Source: Raineyella sp034933565 (GTDB taxonomy: Bacteria; Actinomycetota; Actinomycetes; Propionibacteriales; Propionibacteriaceae). From it: a DNA stretch of 64,000 nucleotides. Under the pieces are notes generated by a model. It was not told the origin of the DNA, did no database searches, and worked only from the letters and a program-made list of their open reading frames with translations. A program made the position numbers and the translations under genes. Below, piece by piece: positions 1-12,355 of the stretch (position 1 is the stretch's first letter; each line of letters starts with the position of its first letter). The stretch spans positions 1-64,000 of the forward strand of contig NZ_JAYFNG010000021.1 of NCBI RefSeq assembly GCF_034933565.1. The letters are read 5' to 3'.

Positions 1-1722
<1,722 letters not shown>

Positions 1723-1867
1723 CCAACATGTCAAGACACAATGTCTGCGGTAAGGTTGTTCGCGTCCACTATGTTGTTCCCGGAACACAAACACGGTTCC
1801 TGGCCCATCACCACCCTTGGCGGGTGGGTGGGTGACAGTTGAATAGTGTGGATACTGTTTCGACAGT

Positions 1868-1985
1868 GTTACGGTGATCATGGCGGAAGGGAAATACCCG
1901 GTCACATTCCGAACCCGGAAGTCAAGCCTTCCAGCGCCGATGGTACTGCACACGGGAGTGTGTGGGAGACTAGGACATCGCCGGA
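1868..1985 (+). rRNA. rrf: 5S ribosomal RNA
   Basis: About 117 nt with the 5S core CATTCCGAACCCGGAAG and the segment CAGCGCCGATGGTACTGCAC. The two ends (TTACGGTGAT and ATCGCCGGAC) can pair as helix I. It follows the 23S gene by about 146 nt of spacer, in which I see no tRNA. This is the usual 16S-23S-5S order. The ends are good to a few bases. Confidence 0.95.
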
Positions 1986-2016
1986 CAACACACACCACCT
2001 TCGGGTGGAACGGCTG

Positions 2017-2044
2017 GAGGCCGGTACCGTGAGGTGCCGGCCTC
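2017..2044 (+). terminator. rRNA operon terminator hairpin
   Basis: A 12-bp stem (2017-2028 with 2033-2044, one G-U pair) closes a GTGA loop just after 5S. A smaller CCACC-TTCG-GGTGG hairpin with a stable UUCG tetraloop precedes it at 1995-2008. There is no strong T tract, which is common for GC-rich actinobacterial terminators. Confidence 0.6.
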
Positions 2045-2079
2045 AGCTGCGTTATGGACTCTTTGTGAAAGGACTCGCC

Positions 2080-3939
2080 ATGGGCGACGAGAACAGGGGA
2101 CACCAGGGCGGTCCCGGTCGCGGTGGTCGCAGTGGCGGTGGCCACGGCGGTCAGGGCGGCCAAGGTGGTCGCGGCGGTCAGGGCGGTCGCGGCGGACGTT
2201 CCGGCGGAGGCGAGCGGGGCAGCTACGGCGGCGATCGACGTGGCGGCCGTCCCGGTGACGACCGCGGTCGAGCGGGAGGTGAGCGCGGCCGCGATGGCCG
2301 ACCGTCCGATGGCGGAAGGTCCGGCGGTTACCGCGGAGATCGGCCTGAGGGTGAGCGTTCCAGTGGCTACCGCGGCCGGTCGGGTGACCAGCGCTCGGGT
2401 GGCCAGCAGCGTGGCGGTTACCGCGGAGATCGGCCTGAGGGTGAGCGTTCCAGTGGCTACCGCGGCCGGCCGGGCGATCAGCGTTCCGGAGGCCAGCGCG
2501 ACGAACGTTCATCGGGTGGTCGTTCCGGTGGCTACCGGGGTGAGCGGTCCGGTGACGAGGGCTCCCGTGGCTATCGGGGTCCGCGCTCGAGCGGCGGGCA
2601 GGCGGGCGGCGAAGGTCGCGGTGACCGACAGGGATGGCAGAGCGACTCCGGTCGGTCGGGGCGTGGAGGATCGTCGCAGGGCCGTGGCGGACGCAGTGCC
2701 GGCGGTCGGTCCGGCGAGCGCCCCCAGGGCGGTCGGGGATACCGACGGCCGGAGGACATGCGGCGTAGCGAGGGTGACCACGGCGACCAGATGCGCCAGG
2801 GATCGCGTCCCGAACGCGGCCGGGACGGCGCGCAGGGGAACCGTACCTGGCAGGACTCCCGGGACCGGCGGGGCGGAGATCGTGACCGAGGGCGTGACAG
2901 GTCGGGTTACGGCAATCGTGGTCCGTCCAGCCGCGGCCCCGAGCGTGATCGGGGACAGGGCGGCCGCTCCGACCGGGAGCGTGAGCCGCTGCCTCCGGGC
3001 CTCGAGCGGGCCGCGGACGAGCCGCCGGTGCCGACGGACGCGGACCTCTCGCGTCTGCCCCGGCAGGTCCGCGCCGAGCTGCGCAGCCTGTCGGCTGACG
3101 CTGCGGAGTTCGTGAGCGCCCATCTGGTGGCCGCCGGCGATCTCATCGACGATGATCCCGCCCTCGCCCTGCGCCACGCCCAGGCGGCCAAGCGTCGGGG
3201 TGCCCGGCTTCCGCTGGTCCGTGAAGCCGTCGCCGAGACGGCGTACGCGGCCGAGGACTTCGCCGTGGCACTCACCGAGTACCGGGCGCTGCGGCGACTC
3301 ACCGGTGACTCGGCGTATCTGCCGGTGATGGCCGATTGCGAGCGTGCTCTCGGCCGTCCGGAGGAGGCGCTCCGGCTGGTGCGCGAGGCGAAGCTGGTGG
3401 AGATGACCCAGCGCAGTCGTGTCGAGCTGGTGATCATCGAGGCAGGGTCCCGTGAGGACCTCGGCCAGGCCAAGGAAGGCCTCCGGGTCCTCCGGTCGTT
3501 CCTCGGCCACCTGTCGAAGGAGGTCCCGCACGAGGCACACGCGCGGTTGGCCTACGCGTACGCGGCGATGCTGCTGCGTCATGACCAGCCGGAGGAAGCC
3601 CGCGAGTGGTTCGCCATCGCGGACGAGCTCGACACCGCCCGTGAGCTCGACGCGGTTGACCAGATCGAGCTGCTCGACGGTATCGACCTCGAATTCGACT
3701 TCGAAGACGAAGACGAAGACGAAGATGTTGAGCGCCAGAGTGAGGCAGTCGAGGGCGTCGAGGGCGAGGGCGTCGAGGCTGAGGGCGTCGAGGGCGAGGT
3801 CGCCGAGGCTGAGGTCGCAGAGGCTGAGGCTCCGGAGGCGGCTGACGAGGGGGACGACGAGACCCCTGACGATGCGACCGCTCCGGCGCCCGAGACACAG
3901 CAGGACAGGACGAAGGACGACAGGGCGGCCGGTGAGTGA
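2080..3939 (+). CDS. RGG-repeat protein with TPR-like region and acidic tail
   Basis: 619 residues. The start is the ATG at 2080 with GAAAGGA at 2067-2073; the open frame runs further up, but that part is 5S rRNA. About the first 300 residues are Gly/Arg/Ser/Asp-rich with many RGG, GGYRG and RSGG units, typical of RNA-binding disordered segments. Residues about 305-535 are helical, Ala/Leu/Glu-rich with TPR-like spacing, and resemble the uncharacterised TPR proteins found upstream of the HAD/tlyA genes in actinobacteria. The last 80 residues are an acidic tail with (E/D) runs and five-residue GVEGE/VAEAE repeats. The stop overlaps the next start. Position directly after the rRNA operon suggests, as inference only, a link to RNA or ribosomes. 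No enzymatic motif seen. Confidence 0.85.
   Translation: MGDENRGHQGGPGRGGRSGGGHGGQGGQGGRGGQGGRGGRSGGGERGSYGGDRRGGRPGDDRGRAGGERGRDGRPSDGGRSGGYRGDRPEGERSSGYRGRSGDQRSGGQQRGGYRGDRPEGERSSGYRGRPGDQRSGGQRDERSSGGRSGGYRGERSGDEGSRGYRGPRSSGGQAGGEGRGDRQGWQSDSGRSGRGGSSQGRGGRSAGGRSGERPQGGRGYRRPEDMRRSEGDHGDQMRQGSRPERGRDGAQGNRTWQDSRDRRGGDRDRGRDRSGYGNRGPSSRGPERDRGQGGRSDREREPLPPGLERAADEPPVPTDADLSRLPRQVRAELRSLSADAAEFVSAHLVAAGDLIDDDPALALRHAQAAKRRGARLPLVREAVAETAYAAEDFAVALTEYRALRRLTGDSAYLPVMADCERALGRPEEALRLVREAKLVEMTQRSRVELVIIEAGSREDLGQAKEGLRVLRSFLGHLSKEVPHEAHARLAYAYAAMLLRHDQPEEAREWFAIADELDTARELDAVDQIELLDGIDLEFDFEDEDEDEDVERQSEAVEGVEGEGVEAEGVEGEVAEAEVAEAEAPEAADEGDDETPDDATAPAPETQQDRTKDDRAAGE
2323..2469 (+). repeat. 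57-bp exact direct repeat inside the RGG gene
   Basis: Bases 2323-2379 recur unchanged at 2413-2469, a 90-bp (30-codon) period that keeps the reading frame. Each copy encodes a GGYRGDRPEGERSSGYRGR segment. Perfect identity at third positions implies recent duplication or conversion. Confidence 0.9.
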
Positions 3940-4930
3940 GGTGATCTCGGAGTACGACGCCGCGCTGTTCGACCTGGACGGCGTGGTCTACCTGGGGCCG
4001 CAGGCGGTCCCAGGTGCCGCCGAGGGCATCGCCGCACTGCGGGAACGCGCCGTGCCGGTCTGTTTCGTGACCAACAACGCCGCCCGGGCCCCTGAAGCGG
4101 TCGTCGACCAGCTCGTCGGGCTCGGCATCCCCTGCACCGTGGCCGAGGTGATCACCGCGGGCCAGGCCGGGGTACGGATGCTCAGCCAGGAACTGCCCGC
4201 CGGGTCCACCGTCCTGGTCTGCGGATCCGACGCCCTCGCCGACCAGGTCGCGGCCGCCGGGTTCACCGTCGCCACGTCGGCCGAGGACGCCCCCGATGCT
4301 GTCATCCAGGGCTACGAGCCGGACCTGTCGTGGTCCGTGCTCACCGAGACCGCGCTGGCCGTGCAGCGCGGGGCGCGTTGGTTCGCCACCAACGCCGACC
4401 CCACCCGGCCGACCGACCGGGGGCTGGAACCCGGCGCCGGGGCACAGATCGCGGTGGTGCGGATGGTCGTCGGCGGCGATCCGCAGACCGCGGGCAAGCC
4501 CGAGAAGCCGCTGATGGAGGCGGCTGCCGCACGGCTGGGCGCGGGTCGGCCGATCTTCGTCGGTGACCGGCTCGACACCGACATCGCCGGCGGACGCAAC
4601 GCCGACATGGACACCATGTTGGTCTTCTCCGGCACCCACCGCGCCGCGGACCTCTTCGCCGCCGACCCCGCACACCGTCCCACTCACATCGGGCGCGACC
4701 TGCGCGATCTCCTTGCGCCCGCTGCCACGGTGACGTCGGACGGCGACGGGGCCCGCTGCGGCGAGGCCCACGTACGCCTCGTCGACGACGCCGTGACCAT
4801 CGTGGCCGCCGGCGACCCGCTCGACCTCGTCCGCGCCACCGCCCGTCTCGTCTGGTCCGTCCGGGACGCCGGCCGCGCCGTCGACCCGTCCGCCGTCGAG
4901 GAGGCGGTGGCCGCGGAGCTGGGTCGGTGA
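3932..4930 (+). CDS. HAD-superfamily phosphatase, class IIA (NagD/PGP-like)
   Basis: 332 residues from GTG 3932, which overlaps the previous stop (GTGAGTGA). The HAD nucleophile motif DLDG is at residues 14-17, followed by VCFVTNNAARAP (motif II Thr/Asn), a Lys in GKPEKPLMEAA near 190, and the metal-binding motif IFVGDRLDTDIAGG near 208. The large C2-type cap between motifs II and III is that of sugar phosphate/glycolate phosphatases of the NagD group. The residues after about 260 form a variable extension. It lies in a stop/start-overlapping run with tlyA, a neighbour pair common in actinobacteria. The substrate cannot be read from sequence. Confidence 0.9.
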   Translation: MSEVISEYDAALFDLDGVVYLGPQAVPGAAEGIAALRERAVPVCFVTNNAARAPEAVVDQLVGLGIPCTVAEVITAGQAGVRMLSQELPAGSTVLVCGSDALADQVAAAGFTVATSAEDAPDAVIQGYEPDLSWSVLTETALAVQRGARWFATNADPTRPTDRGLEPGAGAQIAVVRMVVGGDPQTAGKPEKPLMEAAAARLGAGRPIFVGDRLDTDIAGGRNADMDTMLVFSGTHRAADLFAADPAHRPTHIGRDLRDLLAPAATVTSDGDGARCGEAHVRLVDDAVTIVAAGDPLDLVRATARLVWSVRDAGRAVDPSAVEEAVAAELGR

Positions 4931-5667
4931 CCCCGGCCGCCCGCAGACTGGACCGCGTCCTGGCCGAGCTGGGCCTGGCCCGCTCCCGCAGTCATGCCCA
5001 GGAACTGATCCGCTCCGGGCGGGTCAGGCTCGCCGGCCGGACCGTCACCCGGCCGGCGACCCCCGTCGCGCAGGACGTCGATCTCGACGTCGACCGCGAG
5101 GAATGGGTCGGGCGCGCCGCGCACAAGTTGCTCGGGGCCCTCGAGGACCTGCCGGTCCCGATCCCCGCCCGCGCCCTGGACCTCGGGGCCTCCACCGGCG
5201 GCTTCACCCAGGTGCTGCTCGTCCGCGGCTGCCCGGAGGTGTACGCCGTGGACGTCGGTCACGATCAGCTCGTCCCCGAGCTCCGTGACGATCCCCGGGT
5301 GCGGGTCCGGGAAGGACTCAACGCCAAGGAGCTGACCCTCGCCGACCTCGACGGCCGGCCGGTCGACCTGATCGTCGCCGATGTCTCCTTCATCTCCCTC
5401 ACCCACCTGCTTCCGGCGCTCACCGGGGTGGCCGGCCCCCGGGCGTACGCTCTCCTCATGGTCAAGCCCCAGTTCGAGGTCGGACGCGAGGGGCTGGACG
5501 GCAGAGGCGTCGTCCGCGACGAGAGCGCGCGACGTGCGGCGGTCGACGGTGTGGCGACGGCCGCTGAGGAACTCGGCTGGACGGTGACCGGGCGCGCCCC
5601 GAGCCGCCTGCCCGGCCCGGCGGGCAACATCGAGTACTTCCTGCGCCTGGCGCGGAACGGAAGGTGA
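4927..5667 (+). CDS. tlyA: TlyA-family 2'-O-methyltransferase for rRNA
   Basis: 246 residues, GTG 4927 overlapping the preceding stop by 4 nt. An N-terminal S4 RNA-binding domain (about 5-60: RLDRVLAELGLARSRSHAQE) is followed by a Rossmann SAM domain with ALDLGASTGGFTQVLL near residue 83 and a VDLIVADVSFISL strand. In mycobacteria TlyA methylates 16S and 23S rRNA riboses and its loss gives capreomycin resistance; older annotations call it hemolysin. Length and domain order are standard. Confidence 0.93.
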   Translation: MTPAARRLDRVLAELGLARSRSHAQELIRSGRVRLAGRTVTRPATPVAQDVDLDVDREEWVGRAAHKLLGALEDLPVPIPARALDLGASTGGFTQVLLVRGCPEVYAVDVGHDQLVPELRDDPRVRVREGLNAKELTLADLDGRPVDLIVADVSFISLTHLLPALTGVAGPRAYALLMVKPQFEVGREGLDGRGVVRDESARRAAVDGVATAAEELGWTVTGRAPSRLPGPAGNIEYFLRLARNGR

Positions 5668-7055
5668 GCAGGACGAGCGAGCACGACACGGACAGCCCAG
5701 GGGACGACCCGGAGGGACCACGCGACGACCCGGACGAGGCCGCTTCGAGCGGGGAAGGTACGGGCAGGCCCGGTGGCACTCCCGGACCGGCGGGTCCCGG
5801 TGACGTGGTAGGACCGGCCGATCCCGACGACATGGCAGCCTCGGCGGGCCGTACGACCTGGGCCGGGCACCGGCGCGGCAGTCGTGACTTCACCCGGCTC
5901 CTGGCCGCGATGTTCTTCGCCGGCGTCGCGACCTTCGCCCAGCTCTACGCCCCACAGGCGGTGCTGCCGGCGATCAGCTCCGGACTGCAGGTCGCGCCCG
6001 CCGAGGCGGCGTTGCTCGTCTCCGCGGCCACCGGCGGGCTGGCCGTCTCCGTGCTGGCGTGGTCGTGGCTGGCCGACCGGCGCGGCCGCGTCCGGACGAT
6101 GCTGATCGCGATCGTGCTGGCCACCGTGATCGGGGCCGCCGTCGCGTTCACCTCCTCGCTGCCGCTGATGGTCGTCCTGCGGTTCCTGGAGGGTGGCTGC
6201 CTGGGCGGGGTCGCCGGGGTCGCCGTGGCCTACATCACCGAGGAGACCCATGCGGCCTCGATGGCGGCCGCCACCGGGCTCTACATCTCCGGCACCTCTC
6301 TCGGTGGACTGTCCGGCCGGCTGGTGTCCGGCCCGGTCACCGATCTGACCGGCTCGTGGCGGGTCGGGGTCGGTGCCGTCATCGCCGTCAGTGCGGTCGC
6401 CGCCGTCCTGTTCGCGGTCCTCGTGCCTCCGGCCCGGCGGTTCACCCCACGGCGTACGTCACTGCTCGACGTCTCCCGACGCGCCGTCGCGCACCTGCGC
6501 CGGCCGCGGATGCTGGCCGTCTTCGTCCAGGCCTTCTGCCTGATGGGCGCGTTCGTCACCGTGTACAACTACCTCGGGTTCCGGCTGGAGCAGGCACCGT
6601 TCGCGCTGTCGCCCACGATCACCTCGCTGCTGTTCCTCTCCTACCTGGCCGGCACCTGGTCGTCCCAGCAGGCGACCCGCGCCGCGGTGCGGTTCGGGCG
6701 GCGTACGGTCCTGCTCGGCTCCGGCGGGCTGATGCTCGGTGGCCTGGCCCTCACCTGGGTGCCGTCCATCGCCGTCATCATCGTCGGCCTGGTCGTGCTG
6801 ACGGCCGGCTTCTTCGCCGGCCACGCGATCGCCTCGGCCCTGGCCGGCATCATGGCCGCCGAGGGCCGGGCCCAGGCGACGGCCCTGTACAACTTCTTCT
6901 ACTATGCCGGCTCGTCCCTGATGGGGTGGGGCGGCGGCTACCTGTTCACCATCGGCGGGTGGAGCGCGGTCTCGGCCTTCTGCGCGCTCGCCGTCGCCGC
7001 GGCCATGATCGCCGCGTGGGCCGGCCTGCGCCCCGATGCTTCCCGCTGCGTTTAG
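5664..7055 (+). CDS. MFS transporter with disordered N-terminus
   Basis: 463 residues from GTG 5664, again a GTGA overlap. Residues 1-75 are Asp/Gly/Pro-rich with no membrane character; about 12 hydrophobic segments follow from FTRLLAAMFFAGVATFAQ. The loop LADRRGRVRTM after TM2-TM3 is the MFS signature (G-x-L-a-D-r-x-G-r-r). It resembles the YnfM/AraJ type of drug or sugar efflux permeases. A later start, ATG 5832, would remove the odd leader but loses the overlap. It sits between tlyA and nadK, which are neighbours in many actinobacteria, so it looks like an insertion into an older operon. Substrate unknown. Confidence 0.88.
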   Translation: MSRTSEHDTDSPGDDPEGPRDDPDEAASSGEGTGRPGGTPGPAGPGDVVGPADPDDMAASAGRTTWAGHRRGSRDFTRLLAAMFFAGVATFAQLYAPQAVLPAISSGLQVAPAEAALLVSAATGGLAVSVLAWSWLADRRGRVRTMLIAIVLATVIGAAVAFTSSLPLMVVLRFLEGGCLGGVAGVAVAYITEETHAASMAAATGLYISGTSLGGLSGRLVSGPVTDLTGSWRVGVGAVIAVSAVAAVLFAVLVPPARRFTPRRTSLLDVSRRAVAHLRRPRMLAVFVQAFCLMGAFVTVYNYLGFRLEQAPFALSPTITSLLFLSYLAGTWSSQQATRAAVRFGRRTVLLGSGGLMLGGLALTWVPSIAVIIVGLVVLTAGFFAGHAIASALAGIMAAEGRAQATALYNFFYYAGSSLMGWGGGYLFTIGGWSAVSAFCALAVAAAMIAAWAGLRPDASRCV

Positions 7056-7064
7056 GCTGGCCCG

Positions 7065-8150
7065 GTGAGCACCTCGCACCCCGGTCCCGTCGTCTGCGCC
7101 ACCGACCCGGCGGAGGGTGCCGGCGGGCGCCGCGTCGCGGTGATCACCCACACGCACCGGCCCGAGGCGGTGCGGGCCGCGGTGCAGTTCATGTACGGGG
7201 TCGGGGCCCAGGACATCACCTGTGTGCTGCCCCGGGCCGATGCCCGGGAGATGGCCCCGTTCCTCGACGGTGCCGACCTGCGGACCGACCTGATCGACGA
7301 GGCCGGGACGAACGGCTGCGAGCTGGTGGTCGTCTTCGGCGGCGACGGCACCATCCTGCGCGGTGTCGAGTGGGCCCTGTCGGTCGACCTGCCGATCCTC
7401 GGGGTCAACCTCGGCCACGTCGGGTTCCTCGCCGAGGCCGAGTCCTCCCAGATCGACCAGGTGGTCGCGGCCGTCTGCCACCGGACGTACCACACCGAGT
7501 CGCGTTTCACGGCCCGGGTGCGCGTGCTGTCCGAGCCCGCCGGGACGGTGCTCTGGGAGTCCTTCGCCGTCAATGAGGCCTCGCTGGAGAAGGCGTCCCG
7601 GCAGCGGATGCTCGAGGCCGTGGTGGCCGTCAACGACCAGCCGCTGTCGCGGTGGAGCTGCGACGGCATCCTGGTCTCCACGCCGACCGGTTCCACGGCG
7701 TACGCGTTCTCGGCCGGCGGTCCGGTGACCTGGCCGGGCGTGGACGCGATGCTCATCGTCCCGCTGAGCGCCCACGCGCTGTTCAACCGCCCGGTGGTGG
7801 TGCCCGCCGACGCGCACGTCCATGTCCAGGTGGTGCGGGCCGAACAGAACAACGCCATCGTCTGGCTCGACGGGCGTCGTTCGTTCGACCTCGCCCCCGG
7901 CAACGTGCTCGATGTGACCCGCGGCTCCCACCGTCTGCAACTGGCCCGCATCGCGCCCGACGACTTCACCGGCCGGCTGGTCCGGAAGTTCGGGCTGAAC
8001 ATCGAGGGCTGGCGCGGGGCCGCCGAGCGGCGTGATGGTGATGAGCGGCGCGGTGCTGACGAGGGGCAGGGGGCTGAGGAAGGGCACAGGGCCGATGAGC
8101 GGCCCGGTGTTGCGGAACGGCACAGGGCCGAGGAACGGCACGGGGCATGA
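7065..8150 (+). CDS. nadK: NAD kinase
   Basis: 361 residues. It phosphorylates NAD to NADP. The catalytic GGDGTILRG is near residue 92, and the glycine-rich STPTGSTAYAFSAGGP near 205 is the family signature. The GTG start at 7065 lies 6 nt after TAGGCT (7053-7058), which overlaps the stop codon of the upstream gene, so a leaderless transcript is likely. The last 33 residues are a charged tail of six-residue repeats absent from standard NAD kinases (about 300 residues). The stop overlaps the recN start (ATGA). Confidence 0.95.
   Translation: MSTSHPGPVVCATDPAEGAGGRRVAVITHTHRPEAVRAAVQFMYGVGAQDITCVLPRADAREMAPFLDGADLRTDLIDEAGTNGCELVVVFGGDGTILRGVEWALSVDLPILGVNLGHVGFLAEAESSQIDQVVAAVCHRTYHTESRFTARVRVLSEPAGTVLWESFAVNEASLEKASRQRMLEAVVAVNDQPLSRWSCDGILVSTPTGSTAYAFSAGGPVTWPGVDAMLIVPLSAHALFNRPVVVPADAHVHVQVVRAEQNNAIVWLDGRRSFDLAPGNVLDVTRGSHRLQLARIAPDDFTGRLVRKFGLNIEGWRGAAERRDGDERRGADEGQGAEEGHRADERPGVAERHRAEERHGA
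8052..8141 (+). repeat. Five 18-bp in-frame repeats at the 3' end of nadK
   Basis: Five consecutive 18-bp units (8052, 8070, 8088, 8106, 8124) encode [G/R]-[A/V]-[D/E/A]-E-[G/R]-[Q/H/P]. They form the end of the NAD kinase, directly before the recN start. Confidence 0.8.
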
Positions 8151-9895
8151 TCAACGAACTGCGGATCAGTGACCTCGGCGTGATCGCCGAGGCGACCCTC
8201 GAGCTGGCGCCCGGGTTCACCGCCGTCACCGGCGAGACCGGCGCTGGCAAGACGATGATCGTCAGCGGCCTGGGACTGCTGCTCGGTCAGCGCGCGGCCC
8301 GCGGCATCGTCCGACGCGACGGCGCCGGGACGGAACGTACGGCCCGGGTCGAGGGCCGGTTCGACCGCCTGCCCGGCCCGGTGCGCGCCCGCGTCGAGGA
8401 CCTCGGCGGGGCCCTCGACGAACCCGACGACGACCCGGAGCTCGTCCTCGCCCGCACCGTCGGCGCCGCCGGCCGTTCCCGGGCGTACGTCGGGGGCGCC
8501 CAGGTGCCGGTCGCCTCACTCACCACGGTGAGCGAGGAGCTGATCACCATCCACGGCCAGTCCGGCCAGATCAGGCTCGCGCTGCCCGACACCCAGCGCG
8601 ACATGCTCGATCGGTTCGGCGGGGACGCCCTGCGGGCGATCCTGGCCGACTACCGGGCCACCTGGCAGGCCTGGCGCACCGCCTCGGCCGAACTCGACAC
8701 CCTACGGGCCCGGGCGCGTGAACGCGCCCGCGAGGTCGACATGCTGCGTCACGCCCTCGACGAGATCGCCGCGGTCGACCCGACGCCCGGGGAGGACGAG
8801 GAACTCGTCGCCGAGACCACCCGGCTGCAGGCCGTCGACGACCTGCGGGTCGCCGCGGCGAAGGCAGCGCTCGCCCTCAACGGCGACGAGGTCGACTTCG
8901 ACACCTCACCGGGGGCGGCCGCCCTCGTCGGCGTCGCCCGGCACGCTCTGGAGTCGATCGCCGAGGCCGACGCGCAGGCCGCGTCGCTGGCGACACGCAC
9001 CCGCGAGCTCGTCTACCAGCTCAACGACCTCGGTGCGGACCTGGCCGGCTACCTCGACGGACTGGAGGCCGATCCGGCACGGCTGGAGGAGATCACCGCC
9101 CGGCGGGCCGCCCTGGCGGGCCTGCACCGCAAGTACGGCGACACCACCGACGCCGTCCTGGCCTGGGCGACCGCCTCCCGTGCCCGTCTCGACGAGCTGG
9201 TCGGCACCGACGACCGGATCGGCGAGCTGGCGGCGGAGGTCGGTCGGTTGACCGCCAGGCTCTCCGGTCTCGCTGCCGAGCTGACCGCTGCCCGCGGCAC
9301 CGCCGCCCGACGGCTGGAGGAGGCGGTCCGCGAGGAGCTCGCAGCGCTGGCCATGCCCAATGCCCGGCTCAGCGTCGTCGTGGAGCCCGGCGAGCCCGGC
9401 CCCTGGGGCGCGGAGTCGATCGAGTTCCTGTTCGCTGCGAACCCTGGCGCGCTGCCCGGACCGCTCGGCAAGGTCGCCTCCGGTGGCGAGCTGTCCCGGG
9501 TCCGGCTCGCCCTCGAGGTGACCGTGGCGGACAGCCCCGACCAGACGCTCGTCTTCGACGAGGTCGACTCCGGCGTCGGCGGCGCGGTTGCGGTCGAGAT
9601 CGGCCGGCGGCTGAAGCGGCTCGCCGAGCGTTCCCAGGTCGTGGTGGTCACCCACCTCGCCCAGGTGGCCGCGTTCGCCGACCGGCACTTCGTCGTGGTG
9701 AAGTCCGACGACGGCCGGATCACCACCAGCGGTGTCCGCGAGGTCGCCCGGGCCGACCGGGCCGGCGAGCTGGCCCGGATGATGGCCGGCATCGACGCCA
9801 CCGACACCGCGCTGGCGCACGCCGAGGAACTCCTGGCCGTGGCCGCCGAGCCGGCCTCGAACGGATCTTTGGTCGCCAGGCGCTCCAACCGATAG
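8147..9895 (+). CDS. recN: DNA repair protein RecN
   Basis: 582 residues. SMC-like ATPase that acts at double-strand breaks. The Walker A motif GETGAGKT is at residues 29-36. A long Ala/Glu/Arg-rich region with coiled-coil character fills the middle. The C-terminal ATPase half has the signature KVASGGELSRVRLALE and the Walker B LVFDEVDSGVGG. The ATG overlaps the nadK stop, a conserved pairing (nadK-recN) across actinobacteria. Length is normal. Confidence 0.95.
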   Translation: MINELRISDLGVIAEATLELAPGFTAVTGETGAGKTMIVSGLGLLLGQRAARGIVRRDGAGTERTARVEGRFDRLPGPVRARVEDLGGALDEPDDDPELVLARTVGAAGRSRAYVGGAQVPVASLTTVSEELITIHGQSGQIRLALPDTQRDMLDRFGGDALRAILADYRATWQAWRTASAELDTLRARARERAREVDMLRHALDEIAAVDPTPGEDEELVAETTRLQAVDDLRVAAAKAALALNGDEVDFDTSPGAAALVGVARHALESIAEADAQAASLATRTRELVYQLNDLGADLAGYLDGLEADPARLEEITARRAALAGLHRKYGDTTDAVLAWATASRARLDELVGTDDRIGELAAEVGRLTARLSGLAAELTAARGTAARRLEEAVREELAALAMPNARLSVVVEPGEPGPWGAESIEFLFAANPGALPGPLGKVASGGELSRVRLALEVTVADSPDQTLVFDEVDSGVGGAVAVEIGRRLKRLAERSQVVVVTHLAQVAAFADRHFVVVKSDDGRITTSGVREVARADRAGELARMMAGIDATDTALAHAEELLAVAAEPASNGSLVARRSNR

Positions 9896-9906
9896 GGTGG
9901 AGGTCC

Positions 9907-11589
<1,683 letters not shown>

Positions 11590-11590
11590 G

Positions 11591-12331
11591 GTGACCGACG
11601 GCCCCACCGCCGCCGACAGTCTCGCCCCTGCCGCAGGCGGCACGCTCGATCCCGCCGCGGGCGGCACCCTTGATCCGGCCGAGCTGCGCGACGTCCCGAT
11701 GGCCTGGCCGGTCAGCTCCCGCCATCTGGTCGGCGAGGGGGCGGTGTTCGACCTCGTCCGCGACCAGGTGGTGGATCCGACCGGTGCCGACCTGCGGCGG
11801 GAGTGGATCCGCCACCCGGGCGCGGTCGGCGTCATCGCGCTCGACGACGCCGACCGGGTGGTCCTGGTCCGCCAGTACCGCCACCCCGCCGGCCTGCGCC
11901 TGGTCGAACCGCCGGCCGGTCTGCTCGACGTCGACGGGGAGGACTACCTCGCCGCCGCACAACGCGAACTCGCCGAGGAGGTCGGCCTGCGGGCCGATGA
12001 CTGGCGGGTGCTGGTGGACATGTTCACCTCCCCCGGCGCCAGCCAGGAGAGCATCCGGATCTACCTCGCCCGCGACCTGCACGAGGAGCCCCTCCCCGAC
12101 GGTTTCGTCGCCGACGGCGAGGAGGCCCAGATGGACGTCGTCCGGGCCGGCTTCCAGGACGTGATCGAGGCCGTCCTCGACGGCCGGCTGCAGAACCCGG
12201 TGCTGATCGCCGGGGTGATGGCCGCCGCCGCGGCCCGGCCCGGCGGCTGGGACCGGCTGCGCCCGGCCGATGCCCCGTGGCCCGCCCGCGGGCTGCGCGA
12301 CGAATTCCTCGCCCGCGCCCCGTTCGCCTGA
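11591..12331 (+). CDS. NUDIX hydrolase, ADP-ribose pyrophosphatase type
   Basis: 246 residues from GTG 11591, one base after the pyrG stop. The Nudix box runs from GLLDVDGEDY to REL-AEEVGL near residues 110-133, and the preceding EPPAG matches the ADP-ribose pyrophosphatase group. The N-terminus contains a short duplicated APAAGGTLDPAAGGTLDPAEL segment outside the fold. The order pyrG-NUDIX-xerD is conserved in actinobacteria, for example around M. tuberculosis Rv1699-Rv1701. The exact substrate is not proven by sequence. Confidence 0.9.
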   Translation: MTDGPTAADSLAPAAGGTLDPAAGGTLDPAELRDVPMAWPVSSRHLVGEGAVFDLVRDQVVDPTGADLRREWIRHPGAVGVIALDDADRVVLVRQYRHPAGLRLVEPPAGLLDVDGEDYLAAAQRELAEEVGLRADDWRVLVDMFTSPGASQESIRIYLARDLHEEPLPDGFVADGEEAQMDVVRAGFQDVIEAVLDGRLQNPVLIAGVMAAAAARPGGWDRLRPADAPWPARGLRDEFLARAPFA

Positions 12332-12355
12332 GCCCGTGGCGATGAGTCGACGACG

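Noticed and set aside
1846..2079. N-terminal extension of the RGG protein back to 1846
   Set aside because: It would start before and run through the 5S rRNA and its terminator; ATG 2080 has a proper ribosome binding site.
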